This document shows positions 8,759 through 17,427 of a stretch of 64,000 nt of DNA, piece after piece. The stretch's first letter is position 1, and every line of letters begins with the position of its first letter. Made by a program: the position numbers and the translations under genes. The DNA is taken from positions 555,540 to 619,539 of the forward strand of contig NZ_NFZQ01000001.1 in NCBI RefSeq assembly GCF_002165135.1, written 5' to 3'. Origin of the DNA: Pseudomonas sp. SID14000 (GTDB taxonomy: Bacteria; Pseudomonadota; Gammaproteobacteria; Pseudomonadales; Pseudomonadaceae). The notes under the pieces are model-generated. The model was not told the DNA's origin. It saw only the letters and a program-made list of their open reading frames with translations, and did not search any database.

Positions 8759-9414
8759 GAGTGGGCCCAGCGGCGTTCCAGCACGCGCGAAGCGGCGGAC
8801 AGCGGATAACAGACGATGAAGAAGAACAGGAACAAGGCACCGTAGATCAGCACCGACTCGTAGGTGCGTTCGATGATCTGCTGGCCGGCCTTGATCACCT
8901 CGACCACGCCGATCAGCACCGCCAGCGAGCTGGTCTTGATGATTCGCGTGTAGATGTTGATGGTCGGCGGGGTCATGCGCTTGAGCGCCTGTGGCAACAG
9001 CACGTAGCCATACAGCTGCCAGCCGGCCAAGCCGATCGAAAGCCCCGCCTCGCGCTGGCCGCGCGGCAGCGAGCGCAGCGCGCCTCGCACCACCTCACCC
9101 ACCTCGCTAGCGCCCCACAGGCCCAGCACCAGCACCGCGCACCAGAAGCTGGGGATGCTCAGGGCAAAGAAGATCGGCAGGCCGAAGAACACCAGGTACA
9201 GCCAGACCAGTACCGGGATGGCACGGAACAGTTCCAGGTACACCTGCAAGGCGATATTCAGGGCCCGGTTGCCCAAGGTTGCCAACACACCATAAAGCAC
9301 ACCGCCCAGCGTCGCGAAGAGGATGCCCAGCGCGGAGATGGCCAGGGTCTGCGCCGCGCCGCCAGCCAGCTGCGGCAATGCCTGCAGCAGCAGTTCAGAC
9401 GCCGAACTGGCCAT
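8755..9414 (-). CDS. amino-acid ABC transporter permease (HisM/GlnP family)
   Basis: This 219-residue inner-membrane protein is of the His/Glu/Gln/Arg/opine 3-TM family, with the EAA-type loop REAGLSIGLAGWQLYGYVLLPQ split by a Gly. It should pair with the neighbouring permease as a heterodimer. The start at 9414 (MASSASEL) is preferred: the longer frame begins with a Cys-rich stretch that is the antisense of the upstream gene end. The start overlaps the upstream permease gene by 20 bases. Confidence 0.88.
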   Translation of the reverse strand: MASSASELLLQALPQLAGGAAQTLAISALGILFATLGGVLYGVLATLGNRALNIALQVYLELFRAIPVLVWLYLVFFGLPIFFALSIPSFWCAVLVLGLWGASEVGEVVRGALRSLPRGQREAGLSIGLAGWQLYGYVLLPQALKRMTPPTINIYTRIIKTSSLAVLIGVVEVIKAGQQIIERTYESVLIYGALFLFFFIVCYPLSAASRVLERRWAHS

Positions 9415-10060
9415 GTTGCAGCCTCCTTTCGAGATGGCGCAGCAACAACGACAGCGGCAGGAACAGCAGCACACAGAGCAGGGTCAGCACGGTGAGCATT
9501 TCATAGGTCTTGTAGTACAGCGCGATGTAGTTTTTGGTGGTGTAGAGGATTTCCGGCACGGCCACCGCCGACACCACGGTGGTTTCCTTGAGCAGGAAGA
9601 TGAAGTTGGCGAACAGCGCCGGCAGGCTGAGGATGCCAGCCTGAGGCAGCACCACGTGGCGCAGCAACTGGCCTTCGGACAGGCCGATGGAACGCCCGGA
9701 CTCCAGCTGGGCACGGGGCACGGCCTCGACGCCGGCACGCAGCACCTCGGTGAGGTAGGCACCGCCCATGAAGGTCATGGTGATGATTGCAGCGGCAATG
9801 CCGGAAATCTTGAGGCCCAGGCTGGGCAAGGCGAAGAAGATGAAGAACAGCTGGATCAGCAGCGGCGTGTTGCGGGCCAGCTCCACGTAGGCTTTTACCA
9901 GGCGCCACAGATACGGGGTGCGCAATACCAGCAATGTGGCGTTGACCAGGGCAACAAGCAGCGAGGTGGCGATGGCGATCAGGCCGACCTGCAGGGTCAC
10001 GCCCACGGCCTTGAGGAAGGCGGGCAGCGTGCTGAGGATGAAGGCGGTGTCGAGGGTCAT
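9395..10060 (-). CDS. amino-acid ABC transporter permease (HisQ/GlnP family)
   Basis: This 221-residue permease has several hydrophobic segments and the EAA loop SGRSIGLSEGQLLRHVVLPQ. It is the first gene of the operon permease-permease-ATPase-binding protein. ATG 10060 (MTLDTAFI) fits the family length; a GTG at 10093 would add 11 residues and has no visible ribosome binding site. An AT-rich stretch at about 10105-10165 upstream probably holds the promoter. Confidence 0.86.
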   Translation of the reverse strand: MTLDTAFILSTLPAFLKAVGVTLQVGLIAIATSLLVALVNATLLVLRTPYLWRLVKAYVELARNTPLLIQLFFIFFALPSLGLKISGIAAAIITMTFMGGAYLTEVLRAGVEAVPRAQLESGRSIGLSEGQLLRHVVLPQAGILSLPALFANFIFLLKETTVVSAVAVPEILYTTKNYIALYYKTYEMLTVLTLLCVLLFLPLSLLLRHLERRLQHGQFGV

Positions 10061-10382
10061 GGTGAAGCAGGTCTGCAGGGTGCGCGTGGGCACGATAGCT
10101 AGACTCTAATGATCTAAAAACTTTTTAATAAATACCTTTATCGCATATGTATATCACTGAGAATTCCACGCTGATGGCATTTATTGCCGGCGCACGCAGG
10201 ACCTTGTGGGAGCGGCTTTAGCCGCGAACACCGGCGCAGCCGGTGCCATGCCCCGAGTTGGATTCTTCGCGGCTAAAGCCGCTCCCACAGGGTACGCGGA
10301 CCGCTGGCGAATTCAGTACTCTAAGCGACAGCGCAGCCCAAAGGGCTGAGCCATCTCCCACAGGTAACGGTTCCCGGAAATG
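10061..10382. other. intergenic region: AT-rich promoter zone and REP pair
   Basis: Bases 10105-10165 are strikingly AT-rich for this genome (CTAAAAACTTTTTAATAAAT and TATGTATATCA) and probably contain the promoter and operator of the amino-acid ABC operon. A REP pair and a terminator at the metQ end fill the rest. No coding sequence is supported. Confidence 0.55.
10203..10292. repeat. REP pair (BIME), GTGGGAGCGGCTTTAGCCGCGAA family
   Basis: Two inverted copies of the CTTTAG variant of the REP unit, in the region between the ABC operon and metQ. Confidence 0.87.
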
Positions 10383-10412
10383 AAAACGCCGACACAAGGG
10401 TGTCGGCGTTGG
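10383..10412 (-). terminator. Rho-independent terminator of metQ
   Basis: An 11-base perfect stem (10385-10395 with 10400-10410) and a 4-base loop are followed on the minus strand by TTTTCATT. It lies 25 bases past the metQ stop. Confidence 0.8.
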
Positions 10413-10436
10413 GTCATGCCAGGTTATGCAAGCGCA

Positions 10437-11222
10437 TCAGAACGCCGGCAGCACCGCACCTTGGTACTTCTTGGCGATGAATTCCTTCACTTGCGGGCTG
10501 GTCAGGGCCTTGGCCAGCTTCTGGATGGCTTCGCTGTCCTTGTTGTCCGGGCGGGCGACCAGGAAGTTCACGTATGGCGAGTCGCTGCCTTCGATCACCA
10601 GCGCGTCCTTGGCCGGGTTCAGGCCGGCTTCCAGCGCGTAGTTGGTGTTGATCATGTCCAGGTCGACCTGGTCCAGCACGCGCGGCAGCATGGCCGACTC
10701 AAGCTCGCGGAACTTCAGCTTCTTCGGGTTCTCGGCGATGTCCTTGGGGGTTGCCAGGGCGTTTTTCGGGTCTTTCAGGGTGATCAGACCAGCCTTCTGC
10801 AACAACAGCAGGGCGCGGCCGCTGTTGCTGCCCTCGTTAGGGATGGCAACGGTAGCGCCTTCTTTCAGTTCGCTCAGGCTCTTGACCTTCTTCGAGTAAC
10901 CACCGAAGGGCTCGACGTGCACGCCGATCACGGTATCCAGGTGGGTGCCCTTGCCTTCGTTGAAGTTCTGCAGGTACGGCAGGGTCTGGAAGTAGTTGGC
11001 GTCCAGGCGCTTCTGGTCAACCTGCACGTTCGGCTGAACGTAGTCGGTGAAGACCTTGATCTGCAGGTCCACACCTTCCTTGGCCAGGGTCGGCTTGATC
11101 AGTTCGAGGATTTCGGCGTGCGGTACCGGGGTGGCGGCAACCACCAGTTTTTCGGCGGCGGCAGCCAGGCCGGCGAACGACAGGGCAGCAGCCAGGGCAG
11201 TGGTCAGCAGGGTCTTCTTCAT
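10437..11222 (-). CDS. metQ: MetQ/NlpA family methionine ABC transporter substrate-binding protein
   Basis: This 261-residue protein has a Sec signal peptide (MKKTLLTTALAAALSFAGLAAAA) but no lipobox cysteine, so it should be a soluble periplasmic protein. The mature part has the NlpA pattern VVAATPVPHAEIL and the KVFTDYVQPN region of D-/L-methionine-binding proteins. No metN or metI lies beside it, so it must use a permease encoded elsewhere. AAGGACC before ATG 11222 sets the start; the frame extending to 11375 covers an AT-rich promoter. Its position in a sulfur block fits uptake of methionine or a related sulfur compound. Confidence 0.88.
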   Translation of the reverse strand: MKKTLLTTALAAALSFAGLAAAAEKLVVAATPVPHAEILELIKPTLAKEGVDLQIKVFTDYVQPNVQVDQKRLDANYFQTLPYLQNFNEGKGTHLDTVIGVHVEPFGGYSKKVKSLSELKEGATVAIPNEGSNSGRALLLLQKAGLITLKDPKNALATPKDIAENPKKLKFRELESAMLPRVLDQVDLDMINTNYALEAGLNPAKDALVIEGSDSPYVNFLVARPDNKDSEAIQKLAKALTSPQVKEFIAKKYQGAVLPAF

Positions 11223-11310
11223 GGTGGTCCTTGTTCTGGTTCTGGGCCATCGACGATGGCGAATCGGGTGCCCAACCGGTTCACCAGCGGGCGTGAGGCG
11301 GACAATACCG

Positions 11311-11360
11311 AGATTTTTTATTCCGTAATAATATCTTTTATTTAGCTTCTTATTCCAAAA
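11311..11360. promoter_or_regulatory. AT-rich metQ promoter island with repeated TTATTCC elements
   Basis: TTATTCC occurs at 11318-11324 and 11350-11356. The second belongs to the 14-mer TAGCTTCTTATTCC (11343-11356), which recurs exactly, on the opposite strand, at 12939-12952 upstream of the RBBP9-like hydrolase. A LysR-type sulfur regulator (CysB/Cbl class) is a reasonable candidate binder; this is inference. Confidence 0.5.
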
Positions 11361-11397
11361 ACAAAATACCATCAACCACTTTGCTCATGAGTGGTGT

Positions 11398-12228
11398 CTA
11401 GCGCGCGGAGTTGGGCAAATCGAGGTCTTCAGCCAGGATCTCTTCGCCATCATTCACCAGCAAGGCGAAGTGGATGACGTTCTCCAGTTCACGGGTGTTT
11501 CCAGGCCAGGGGTGCGCCTCCAGCGCCCGCTGCGCCGCCTCGCTAACCAGCGGCACAGGCCGCTGCAGGCGCGAGCTGTAGATGCCCACGAAGTACTCGG
11601 CCAACGGCAGGATATCGCCCGGCCGCTCGCGCAGCGGCGGCAGCTCCAGCGCCCCCTCGCGCAGGTACTGGTAGAGGCGTTCGCTGAAGCGCCCCGCCCG
11701 TACCACCCGCGCTAGGTCGATACTGGTGGCGGCCACCAGGCGCACGTCCACCGGCTGCGGTTGCTGCGCGCCCACCCGGGTAACCTCGCGGTTTTCCAGG
11801 GCGGCCAGCAGCTTGCCCTGAATGGCCAGCGGCAAGTCGGCGATCTCGTCCAGGTACAACGTGCCGCCGTTGGCCGAGCCGAACCAGCCGGCCCGGCTGC
11901 TGGCCGTGCCGCCCTGGCTGCCGGCGCTGTAGCCGAACAGCTCGGCATCGGCGTAGGTGGGGCTGATGGCCGCGCAGTTGACCGACACGAACAGCCCGCT
12001 GCGGTCACTGGCGCGGTGAATCTGCCGGGCCAGCAGTTCCTTGCCGGTGCCGGTTTCGCCACGGATGAGCACCGGCAGGGGTTGCGGCGCCAGGTGCTCC
12101 AGCTCTGCGCGCAACTGCTGGGAACGCGGGTCGATGAACACCAGCGCCTTGGCACGGATGCTCAGCGGGCTCTTGTCCAGCTCGGGGAAGGTCAGCAACG
12201 GCTGGCCAAAGGGGTTTTGAAAAGTCAT
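11398..12228 (-). CDS. degenerate sigma-54-activator-like AAA+ protein (no GAFTGA, no HTH)
   Basis: This 276-residue protein is essentially a bare AAA+ central domain of the NtrC/SfnR type. It keeps Walker A GETGTGKE (57-64), Walker B GGTLYLDEIADL (about 121-132), sensor LVAATS and the ending WPGNTRELENV. Where activators carry GAFTGA in loop 1, this protein has GSQGGT (103-108), and the arginine-finger stretch usually reading DLYYRL is RLYQYL. It ends 15-20 residues after RELENV, so there is no Fis-type DNA-binding helix. It probably cannot activate sigma-54 by itself; it may hydrolyse ATP as a partner or be a decaying paralogue of SfnR-type sulfonate regulators. GGGAG precedes ATG 12228. 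Confidence 0.75.
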   Translation of the reverse strand: MTFQNPFGQPLLTFPELDKSPLSIRAKALVFIDPRSQQLRAELEHLAPQPLPVLIRGETGTGKELLARQIHRASDRSGLFVSVNCAAISPTYADAELFGYSAGSQGGTASSRAGWFGSANGGTLYLDEIADLPLAIQGKLLAALENREVTRVGAQQPQPVDVRLVAATSIDLARVVRAGRFSERLYQYLREGALELPPLRERPGDILPLAEYFVGIYSSRLQRPVPLVSEAAQRALEAHPWPGNTRELENVIHFALLVNDGEEILAEDLDLPNSAR

Positions 12229-12292
12229 GACGAACTCCCGCCCCAGGCCTGCAGTGGCCGGGCGTCAGGCAAACGGTAAACAGTAAGGGCGA

Positions 12293-12874
12293 TCAGGCGC
12301 GGCGCAGTGCGCGCTGCTCGACCCGGCTTTGCAAGCGATACAGGTAGGCGAAGCCTTGTTCCCAGCGCTCATGGCCGGACTTGACGTTGATGTGCCAGGC
12401 GTTGGTCAGCAGCCCTGCTTCGGCGCCCCAGACCTGGGCCAGGTACAGCGCCCTTGGCACGCTCACGGCCGGGTCGTTGTCCGAGCTGACCACCTGGCTG
12501 GGGAATGGCAGTGCTTCGGTCGGGATCGGCGCGAAGTTGCGCAGTGCCGGCGCGCAGGTCGGCCGCTCCACGTCAGCGGGCGCCACCAGCAGCGCGCCAC
12601 GTACCCGCCGCAGCAGGGCCGGGCTGGCTTGCGTGGCCCAATGAGCGACAGTGATGCAGCCCAGGCTGTGGGCGATCAGAATCACCGGCGAGCGCTCGGC
12701 GGCAATCGCCTGCTCCAAGGCCTGCACCCAGTCCTGGCGTTGCGGGGTCAGCCAGTCGTGCTGCTCGACCCGGGCGCTGTTGGGCAGGGTTCGCTGCCAG
12801 TGACTTTGCCAATGGTTGTCTGGCGATCCCTGCCAGCCCGGCACAATCAGGTAACGAATCGACTCATTGCGCAT
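12293..12874 (-). CDS. RBBP9/YdeN family alpha/beta hydrolase
   Basis: This 193-residue serine hydrolase has VPGWQGSPDNHWQ near the N-terminus and the nucleophile motif HSLGC with Ser70, both hallmarks of the RBBP9/YdeN family. Candidate partners are an Asp in SSDNDP and a His in KSGHERW. The substrate is unknown; it may act on a small ester or thioester. GGAGG eight bases before ATG 12874 supports the start. It lies 64 bases upstream of the AAA+ gene in the same direction and is probably co-transcribed with it. Confidence 0.82.
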   Translation of the reverse strand: MRNESIRYLIVPGWQGSPDNHWQSHWQRTLPNSARVEQHDWLTPQRQDWVQALEQAIAAERSPVILIAHSLGCITVAHWATQASPALLRRVRGALLVAPADVERPTCAPALRNFAPIPTEALPFPSQVVSSDNDPAVSVPRALYLAQVWGAEAGLLTNAWHINVKSGHERWEQGFAYLYRLQSRVEQRALRRA

Positions 12875-12938
12875 GGGGACGCCTCCAGTGAGTTTGCGTG
12901 CTTGGAGACAAGTATAGGGAGGGAGTTATATCAGTAAA

Positions 12939-12952
12939 GGAATAAGAAGCTA
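12939..12952 (-). promoter_or_regulatory. repeated 14-mer TAGCTTCTTATTCC upstream of the RBBP9-like gene
   Basis: On the minus strand this is identical to bases 11343-11356 upstream of metQ. It sits 65-78 bases before the start codon in an AT-rich island, which suits an activator site shared by the two units. Confidence 0.5.
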
Positions 12953-12981
12953 TTTGTTAATAACTAAAATGCAATCCAGGC

Positions 12982-13019
12982 AAAAAAAGGGGCCATCCCC
13001 TGCCAAGAGATATGGCCCC
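12982..13019 (-). terminator. hairpin with T-run, second terminator after cysA
   Basis: GGGGCCAT (12989-12996) pairs with ATGGCCCC (13012-13019). On the minus strand the stem is followed by seven Ts, so it stops transcripts coming from the cys operon side. Confidence 0.7.
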
Positions 13020-13125
13020 TAAGCACTTGCCTGAAGAGAATTGGCAGGTTCAGCGCGTTCGATAGCCGCCATGGCGCCCGGGATATTCGCGCAAGGCATG
13101 AGATTGCCGCGAGGGCTGCGCCCTC

Positions 13126-13150
13126 GATCGCGACGCAAGGCCGCTCCTAC
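13126..13150. repeat. single REP-like unit
   Basis: GATCGCGACGCAAGGCCGCTCC without an inverted partner nearby. It is the same unit as in the BIME at 15982-16086. Confidence 0.6.
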
Positions 13151-13176
13151 ACCGACCGCGCAAGCCCCAGGCATAA

Positions 13177-13204
13177 AAAAGCCCAGGACCAACCCTGGGC
13201 TTTT
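13177..13204 (-). terminator. Rho-independent terminator of the sulfate transport operon
   Basis: An 11-base stem (13177-13187 with 13194-13204) is built on GCCCAGG/CCTGGGC, with Ts on the minus-strand side. It lies 17 bases after the cysA stop. Confidence 0.88.
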
Positions 13205-13220
13205 CATAATCAAGGGCGAC

Positions 13221-14210
13221 TCAGATATCCGCCACCTTCTGCCAAACCTTCGGCCGGAAGAACAATGTCTCCCCCCGCGCCAACCCGGTCAGGCTGTCAT
13301 GGTCCTTGACCACTTCGGCCTCGATCAGCTCGCTCTGCCCTTCCACCTTCAAGGTCACCCGCGTGGTCGCGCCCAACGGCCGGATATCCCGCACCTCGGC
13401 CGCATGGTGCCCTTCGGTCTCGTGCCGCGACAGCGACACTTCGTGCGGGCGGAACAGTACATGGTGTCCTTCGCTCAGGGCCAGGCGGTTGGAGTCACCG
13501 AGGAAGTGGTAGACAAAATCGTTGGCCGGGTGCTCGTACACCTCGCCCGGGGAGCCGATCTGCTCGATCACCCCCTTGTTCATCACCACGATGCGGTCAG
13601 CCACCTCCATGGCCTCTTCCTGGTCGTGGGTGACGAACACCGAAGTCAGGTTGATGTCCTCGTGCAGGCGCGCCAGCCAGCGGCGCAACTCCTTGCGCAC
13701 CTTGGCATCCAGCGCACCGAACGGCTCGTCCAGCAGCAGCACCTTGGGCTCCACCGCCAGGGCACGGGCCAGGGCGATACGCTGGCGCTGGCCACCAGAC
13801 AACTGCTCGGGATAGCGGTCGGACAGCCAGTCCAGCTGCACCATGTTCAGCAGTTCATGCACCTTCTCGGCAATCTTGCTCTCGCTCGGGCGCTCGCCCT
13901 TGGGCTTCATGCGCAGGCCGAAGGCAACGTTGTCGAACACACTCATCTGGCGGAACAACGCATAGTGCTGGAACACGAAACCGACGTTGCGGTCGCGCAC
14001 GTCGTGGCCGGACACGTCCTCGCCATGGAACACGATATTGCCCTGGTCAGGGGTTTCCAGACCGGCGATGATACGTAGCAGGGTAGTCTTGCCGCAGCCG
14101 GACGGGCCGAGCAGGGCTACCAGCTCGCCGCTGTTGATATCCAGGTTGATGTTGTCCAGGGCCTGGAAGCTGTTGAAGCGCTTGCTGACGTTACGAACTT
14201 CGATCGACAT
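13221..14210 (-). CDS. cysA: sulfate/thiosulfate ABC transporter ATP-binding protein CysA
   Basis: This 329-residue ATPase has Walker [10 protein letters not shown] (35-43), LSGGQRQR, Walker [12 protein letters not shown] and a C-terminal TOBE-like region (about 235-329). [23 protein letters not shown] is characteristic of CysA. It powers sulfate and thiosulfate import with CysT, CysW and the periplasmic Sbp. It is the last gene of the operon, 3 bases after cysW. Confidence 0.96.
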   Translation of the reverse strand: MSIEVRNVSKRFNSFQALDNINLDINSGELVALLGPSGCGKTTLLRIIAGLETPDQGNIVFHGEDVSGHDVRDRNVGFVFQHYALFRQMSVFDNVAFGLRMKPKGERPSESKIAEKVHELLNMVQLDWLSDRYPEQLSGGQRQRIALARALAVEPKVLLLDEPFGALDAKVRKELRRWLARLHEDINLTSVFVTHDQEEAMEVADRIVVMNKGVIEQIGSPGEVYEHPANDFVYHFLGDSNRLALSEGHHVLFRPHEVSLSRHETEGHHAAEVRDIRPLGATTRVTLKVEGQSELIEAEVVKDHDSLTGLARGETLFFRPKVWQKVADI

Positions 14211-14213
14211 GAA

Positions 14214-15086
14214 TCATTCCTCCGCGGCGCTGTTGCGCAGGCGGTTAATACGGTTCTCGCTCCACTGCTTGAGCAGCAGGATGAAGAGCGCCAGGATCAG
14301 CAGCAGGCTGGCTACGCTGAAGGCCGCGACATGGTTGTACTCGTTGTAGAGGATCTCCACGTGCAGTGGCAAGGTATTGGTCACGCCGCGAATGTGGCCG
14401 GACACTACCGACACAGCGCCAAACTCGCCCATGGCCCGCGCGGTGCACAGCACCACGCCGTAGATCAGGCCCCATTTGATGTTCGGCAGGGTCACGTGCC
14501 AGAACATCTGCCAGCCATTGGCGCCGAGCAGGCGCGCGGCCTCCTCTTCCTGCGTGCCCTGCTCCTGCATCAGCGGGATCAGCTCACGGGCCACGAACGG
14601 TACGGTGACGAAGATGGTGGCCAGGACGATGCCCGGCAGGGCGAACACGATCTGGATATCGTGGTCCTGCAGCCACGGCCCGAACAGGCCTTGCGCGCCG
14701 AACATCAGCACGTAGACCAGGCCGGCGATCACCGGCGATACCGAGAACGGCAGGTCGATCAAGGTGACCAGGATGCTCTTGCCGCGGAAGGTGTACTTGC
14801 TCACGCACCAGGCGGCACTGACGCCAAACACCAGGTTCAGCGGCACCGAAATGACCACGGCGAGCAGGGTCAGCTTCAGCGCCGACAACGCATCGGGCTC
14901 GAAGATCGCCTCGAAGAAGGTGCCAAAGCCGTTCTTCAGCGCCTGCGACACCACGATCACCAGCGGCAGCAGCAGGAACAGCGCGAACACCAGCCAGCCA
15001 AGGCCGATCAGGATGCGCCGCGAAGTCGCGCTGCCACGGCGGGCGGCATTGGCGGCGGCGGTTGCATTCAGGGACGAACTGGACAT
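14214..15086 (-). CDS. cysW: sulfate ABC transporter permease CysW
   Basis: This 290-residue inner-membrane protein has six predicted membrane segments and the EAA loop [23 protein letters not shown]. The [16 protein letters not shown] segment is typical of CysW. ATG 15086 (MSSSSLNA) is preferred over the frame start at 15101. It sits between cysT and cysA with very short gaps. Confidence 0.95.
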   Translation of the reverse strand: MSSSSLNATAAANAARRGSATSRRILIGLGWLVFALFLLLPLVIVVSQALKNGFGTFFEAIFEPDALSALKLTLLAVVISVPLNLVFGVSAAWCVSKYTFRGKSILVTLIDLPFSVSPVIAGLVYVLMFGAQGLFGPWLQDHDIQIVFALPGIVLATIFVTVPFVARELIPLMQEQGTQEEEAARLLGANGWQMFWHVTLPNIKWGLIYGVVLCTARAMGEFGAVSVVSGHIRGVTNTLPLHVEILYNEYNHVAAFSVASLLLILALFILLLKQWSENRINRLRNSAAEE

Positions 15087-15097
15087 GCCGGCCTCCT

Positions 15098-15916
15098 TCA
15101 AGGGGTTTCGATACGGCGCTGCAGCAGGTTGATCAGCAGCAGCAGGATGAAGGAAACCACCAGCATCAGCACGCCGATAGCGGTCGCGCCGGTGTAGTCG
15201 TACTGGTCGAGCTTGACCATGATCAGCAGCGGCAGGATCTCGGTCTTCATTGGCATGTTGCCGGCGATGAAGATCACCGAACCATACTCGCCCACGCCGC
15301 GGGCGAAGGCCAGGGCAAAGCCAGTCAGCCAGGCAGGCAGCAGCGCTGGCGCCAGCACGTGGCGAAACACCTGCAGCGGCTTGGCGCCCAGGCAGGCGGC
15401 AGCCTCCTCCACTTCACGCGGGATATCGGCCAGCACCGGCTGCACTGTTCGCACCACGAACGGCAGGGTGACGAAGGTCAGCGCCAGGGTGATGCCCAGT
15501 GGGGTGTAGGCGATCTTGAAGCCCAGGTCGGTGGCGAACTGGCCGACCCAGCCCGAAGGCGCGTACAGGGCAGTCAGGGCGATACCGGCCACGGCCGTGG
15601 GCAGGGCGAACGGCAGGTCGATCATCGCATCGATGATCTTGCGCCCGGGGAAGGTGTAGCGCACCAGCACCCAGGCCAGCAAAGTACCGATCACACCGTT
15701 GATGACGGCGGCGAACAGGGCGGTGCCAAAACTCAGCTTGAGCGCGGCGATCACCCGTGGCGCACTGATGACGTTCCAGAACTGCTCCCAGGTAAGCTGC
15801 GCGGCATGCACGAACATGGCGGCCAGCGGTATCAGCACTATCAGGCTGAGGTACACCAAGGTGTAGCCCAGCGTCAGCCCGAAGCCGGGTATGACGGGGG
15901 AAATGCGGCGTGACAT
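15098..15916 (-). CDS. cysT: sulfate ABC transporter permease CysT (CysU)
   Basis: This 272-residue six-TM permease starts [19 protein letters not shown] and has the EAA loop [23 protein letters not shown]. The [16 protein letters not shown] segment matches CysT/CysU. It forms the membrane channel with CysW. Confidence 0.95.
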   Translation of the reverse strand: MSRRISPVIPGFGLTLGYTLVYLSLIVLIPLAAMFVHAAQLTWEQFWNVISAPRVIAALKLSFGTALFAAVINGVIGTLLAWVLVRYTFPGRKIIDAMIDLPFALPTAVAGIALTALYAPSGWVGQFATDLGFKIAYTPLGITLALTFVTLPFVVRTVQPVLADIPREVEEAAACLGAKPLQVFRHVLAPALLPAWLTGFALAFARGVGEYGSVIFIAGNMPMKTEILPLLIMVKLDQYDYTGATAIGVLMLVVSFILLLLINLLQRRIETP

Positions 15917-15981
15917 AAATATCCCTGGTTGAACGCACTAAGCCCGGAATCAATCCCGGGCCGGTGCAGGCTTCTGAATCT

Positions 15982-16086
15982 TGGGGCTGCTTTGAAGCCC
16001 AATCGCGACGCAAGGCCGCTCCCACAGGAGATTGCGGTTCCTTGTGGGAGCGGCCTTGCGTCGCGATTGGGCCGCAAAGCGGCCCC
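15982..16086. repeat. REP pair (BIME), GTGGGAGCGGCCTTGCGTCGCGA family
   Basis: Two inverted copies lie between sbp and cysT, closed by GGGCTG...AGCCC and GGGCCGC...GCGGCCCC. As an intra-operon hairpin it may raise sbp mRNA stability relative to the permease genes. Confidence 0.85.
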
Positions 16087-16101
16087 GCTTTTCCTTGGCT
16101 A

Positions 16102-17109
16102 TTACTGTGCCTGATAGATCTGGTCGAACACACCACCATCGTTGAAGAATTTCGGTTGTGCAGTCTTCCAGCCACCGAAGTCCTTGTCGATGGTTACCAG
16201 GTCCAGTTTCGGGAACTGCTTGCCGAACTCGGCAGCCACCTTGGCATCACGCGGGCGGTAGAAGTTCTCGGCGGCGATCTTCTGCCCGGCCGGGCTGTAC
16301 AGGTGCTTGAGGTATTCGGTGGCAATCTCGGTATTGCCCTTCTTCTCGGCGTTCTTGTCCACCACCGCCACCGGCGGTTCGGCAAGGATCGACAGCGAAG
16401 GCACGACGATCTCGAACTTGTCGGCACCACCGTCTTCCTTCAGCGCCAGGAAGGCTTCGTTTTCCCAGGCCAGCAGCACATCGCCCTGGCCGTTATTGAC
16501 GAAGGTGATGGTCGAGCCACGGGCCCCGGTATCCAGCACCGGTACGTGCTTGAACAGCTCCTGCACGTACTCCTTGGCCTTGTCTTCGCTACCGCCGGCC
16601 TTCAGGCCATAGGCCCAGGCAGCCAGGAAGTTCCAGCGGGCGCCGCCAGAGGTTTTCGGGTTGGGGGTGATGACCGACACATCCTTCTTGATCAAGTCGC
16701 CCCAGTCCTTGATGCCTTTCGGGTTGCCCTTGCGCACCAGGAACACGATGGTCGAGGTGTACGGGGTGCTGGCATCCGGCAGGCGGGTCTGCCAGTTTTC
16801 CGGCAGGGTCTTGCCGAGCTTGGCAACTTCGTCGATGTCACCGGCCAGGGCCAGGGTCACCACATCGGCACGCAGGCCGTCGATCACCGCACGGGCCTGC
16901 TTGCCCGAACCGCCGTGGGATTGCTGGATCTTCACCTTGTCACCCGGGTGGGCCTGCTGCCAATGCTTGATGAACTCGGCGTTGTACTGCTGGTAAAGCT
17001 CGCGGGTCGGGTCGTAGGACACGTTCAGCAGTTCGTAGTCCTTGGCGATGGCGGAACCGGCAAAAACAGCACTGGCCAGGGCGGCGAGCGCATAACGGCG
17101 GATGGACAT
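16102..17109 (-). CDS. sbp: periplasmic sulfate-binding protein
   Basis: This 335-residue protein has a signal peptide ([22 protein letters not shown]) and the Sbp/CysP family patterns [14 protein letters not shown] and [17 protein letters not shown]. It delivers sulfate to CysTWA. The start at 17109 puts the signal peptide at the N-terminus; the longer frame adds 7 residues without merit. It is second in the operon, after oscA. Confidence 0.95.
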   Translation of the reverse strand: MSIRRYALAALASAVFAGSAIAKDYELLNVSYDPTRELYQQYNAEFIKHWQQAHPGDKVKIQQSHGGSGKQARAVIDGLRADVVTLALAGDIDEVAKLGKTLPENWQTRLPDASTPYTSTIVFLVRKGNPKGIKDWGDLIKKDVSVITPNPKTSGGARWNFLAAWAYGLKAGGSEDKAKEYVQELFKHVPVLDTGARGSTITFVNNGQGDVLLAWENEAFLALKEDGGADKFEIVVPSLSILAEPPVAVVDKNAEKKGNTEIATEYLKHLYSPAGQKIAAENFYRPRDAKVAAEFGKQFPKLDLVTIDKDFGGWKTAQPKFFNDGGVFDQIYQAQ

Positions 17110-17157
17110 GGTGAAGCTCCCGATTGGCATTTTTCTAGTTTTGAATGTGTGGTGCGG

Positions 17158-17340
17158 TCAGCCGGTCTTGTTGCCGGGCTGCTGCAGGCGGAACTTCTCC
17201 TTGCGCTCGATCTGTACGACCTGAGCGTTGTGCACGGTAATCTCCACCGCACCGAATCGCAGGTCGCGCAGAGCGCTCTGGATTTCACGCAGAATGGTGG
17301 CTTCGTCCTGACCGTCGATGCTACGCAGAGATGCACTCAT
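17158..17340 (-). CDS. oscA: OscA / YezD-family small protein (DUF2292)
   Basis: This 60-residue protein contains a YezD-type domain: a helix with ILREIQSALRDLRFG followed by strands EITVHNAQVVQIERKEKFR. In Pseudomonas oscA precedes sbp and is needed under sulfur starvation and chromate or oxidative stress (from memory of P. corrugata work). A strong AAGGAG before ATG 17340 sets the start. It is the first gene of the oscA-sbp-cysT-cysW-cysA operon. Confidence 0.88.
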   Translation of the reverse strand: MSASLRSIDGQDEATILREIQSALRDLRFGAVEITVHNAQVVQIERKEKFRLQQPGNKTG

Positions 17341-17427
17341 GCTCGTTCTCCTTGGAGTGAGGGTGCCGGGCTGAGGTTTGAAGGGGATTTGCGCCTGGCT
17401 TGAGGGCAATAGTAGTGAGGCGGGTTT

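Larger units (their letters stand above)
12875..13176. other. intergenic region between cysA and the hydrolase gene
   Basis: It contains the AT-rich promoter side of the hydrolase (12905-12970), a minus-strand terminator-like hairpin (12982-13019) and a single REP-like unit (13126-13150). A 64-codon open frame here mostly reads REP and terminator sequence and is not accepted as a gene. Confidence 0.6.

Noticed and set aside
13019..13213. 64-codon minus-strand frame between cysA and the hydrolase gene
   Set aside because: It translates a REP unit and the cysA terminator and has no ribosome site or family resemblance.
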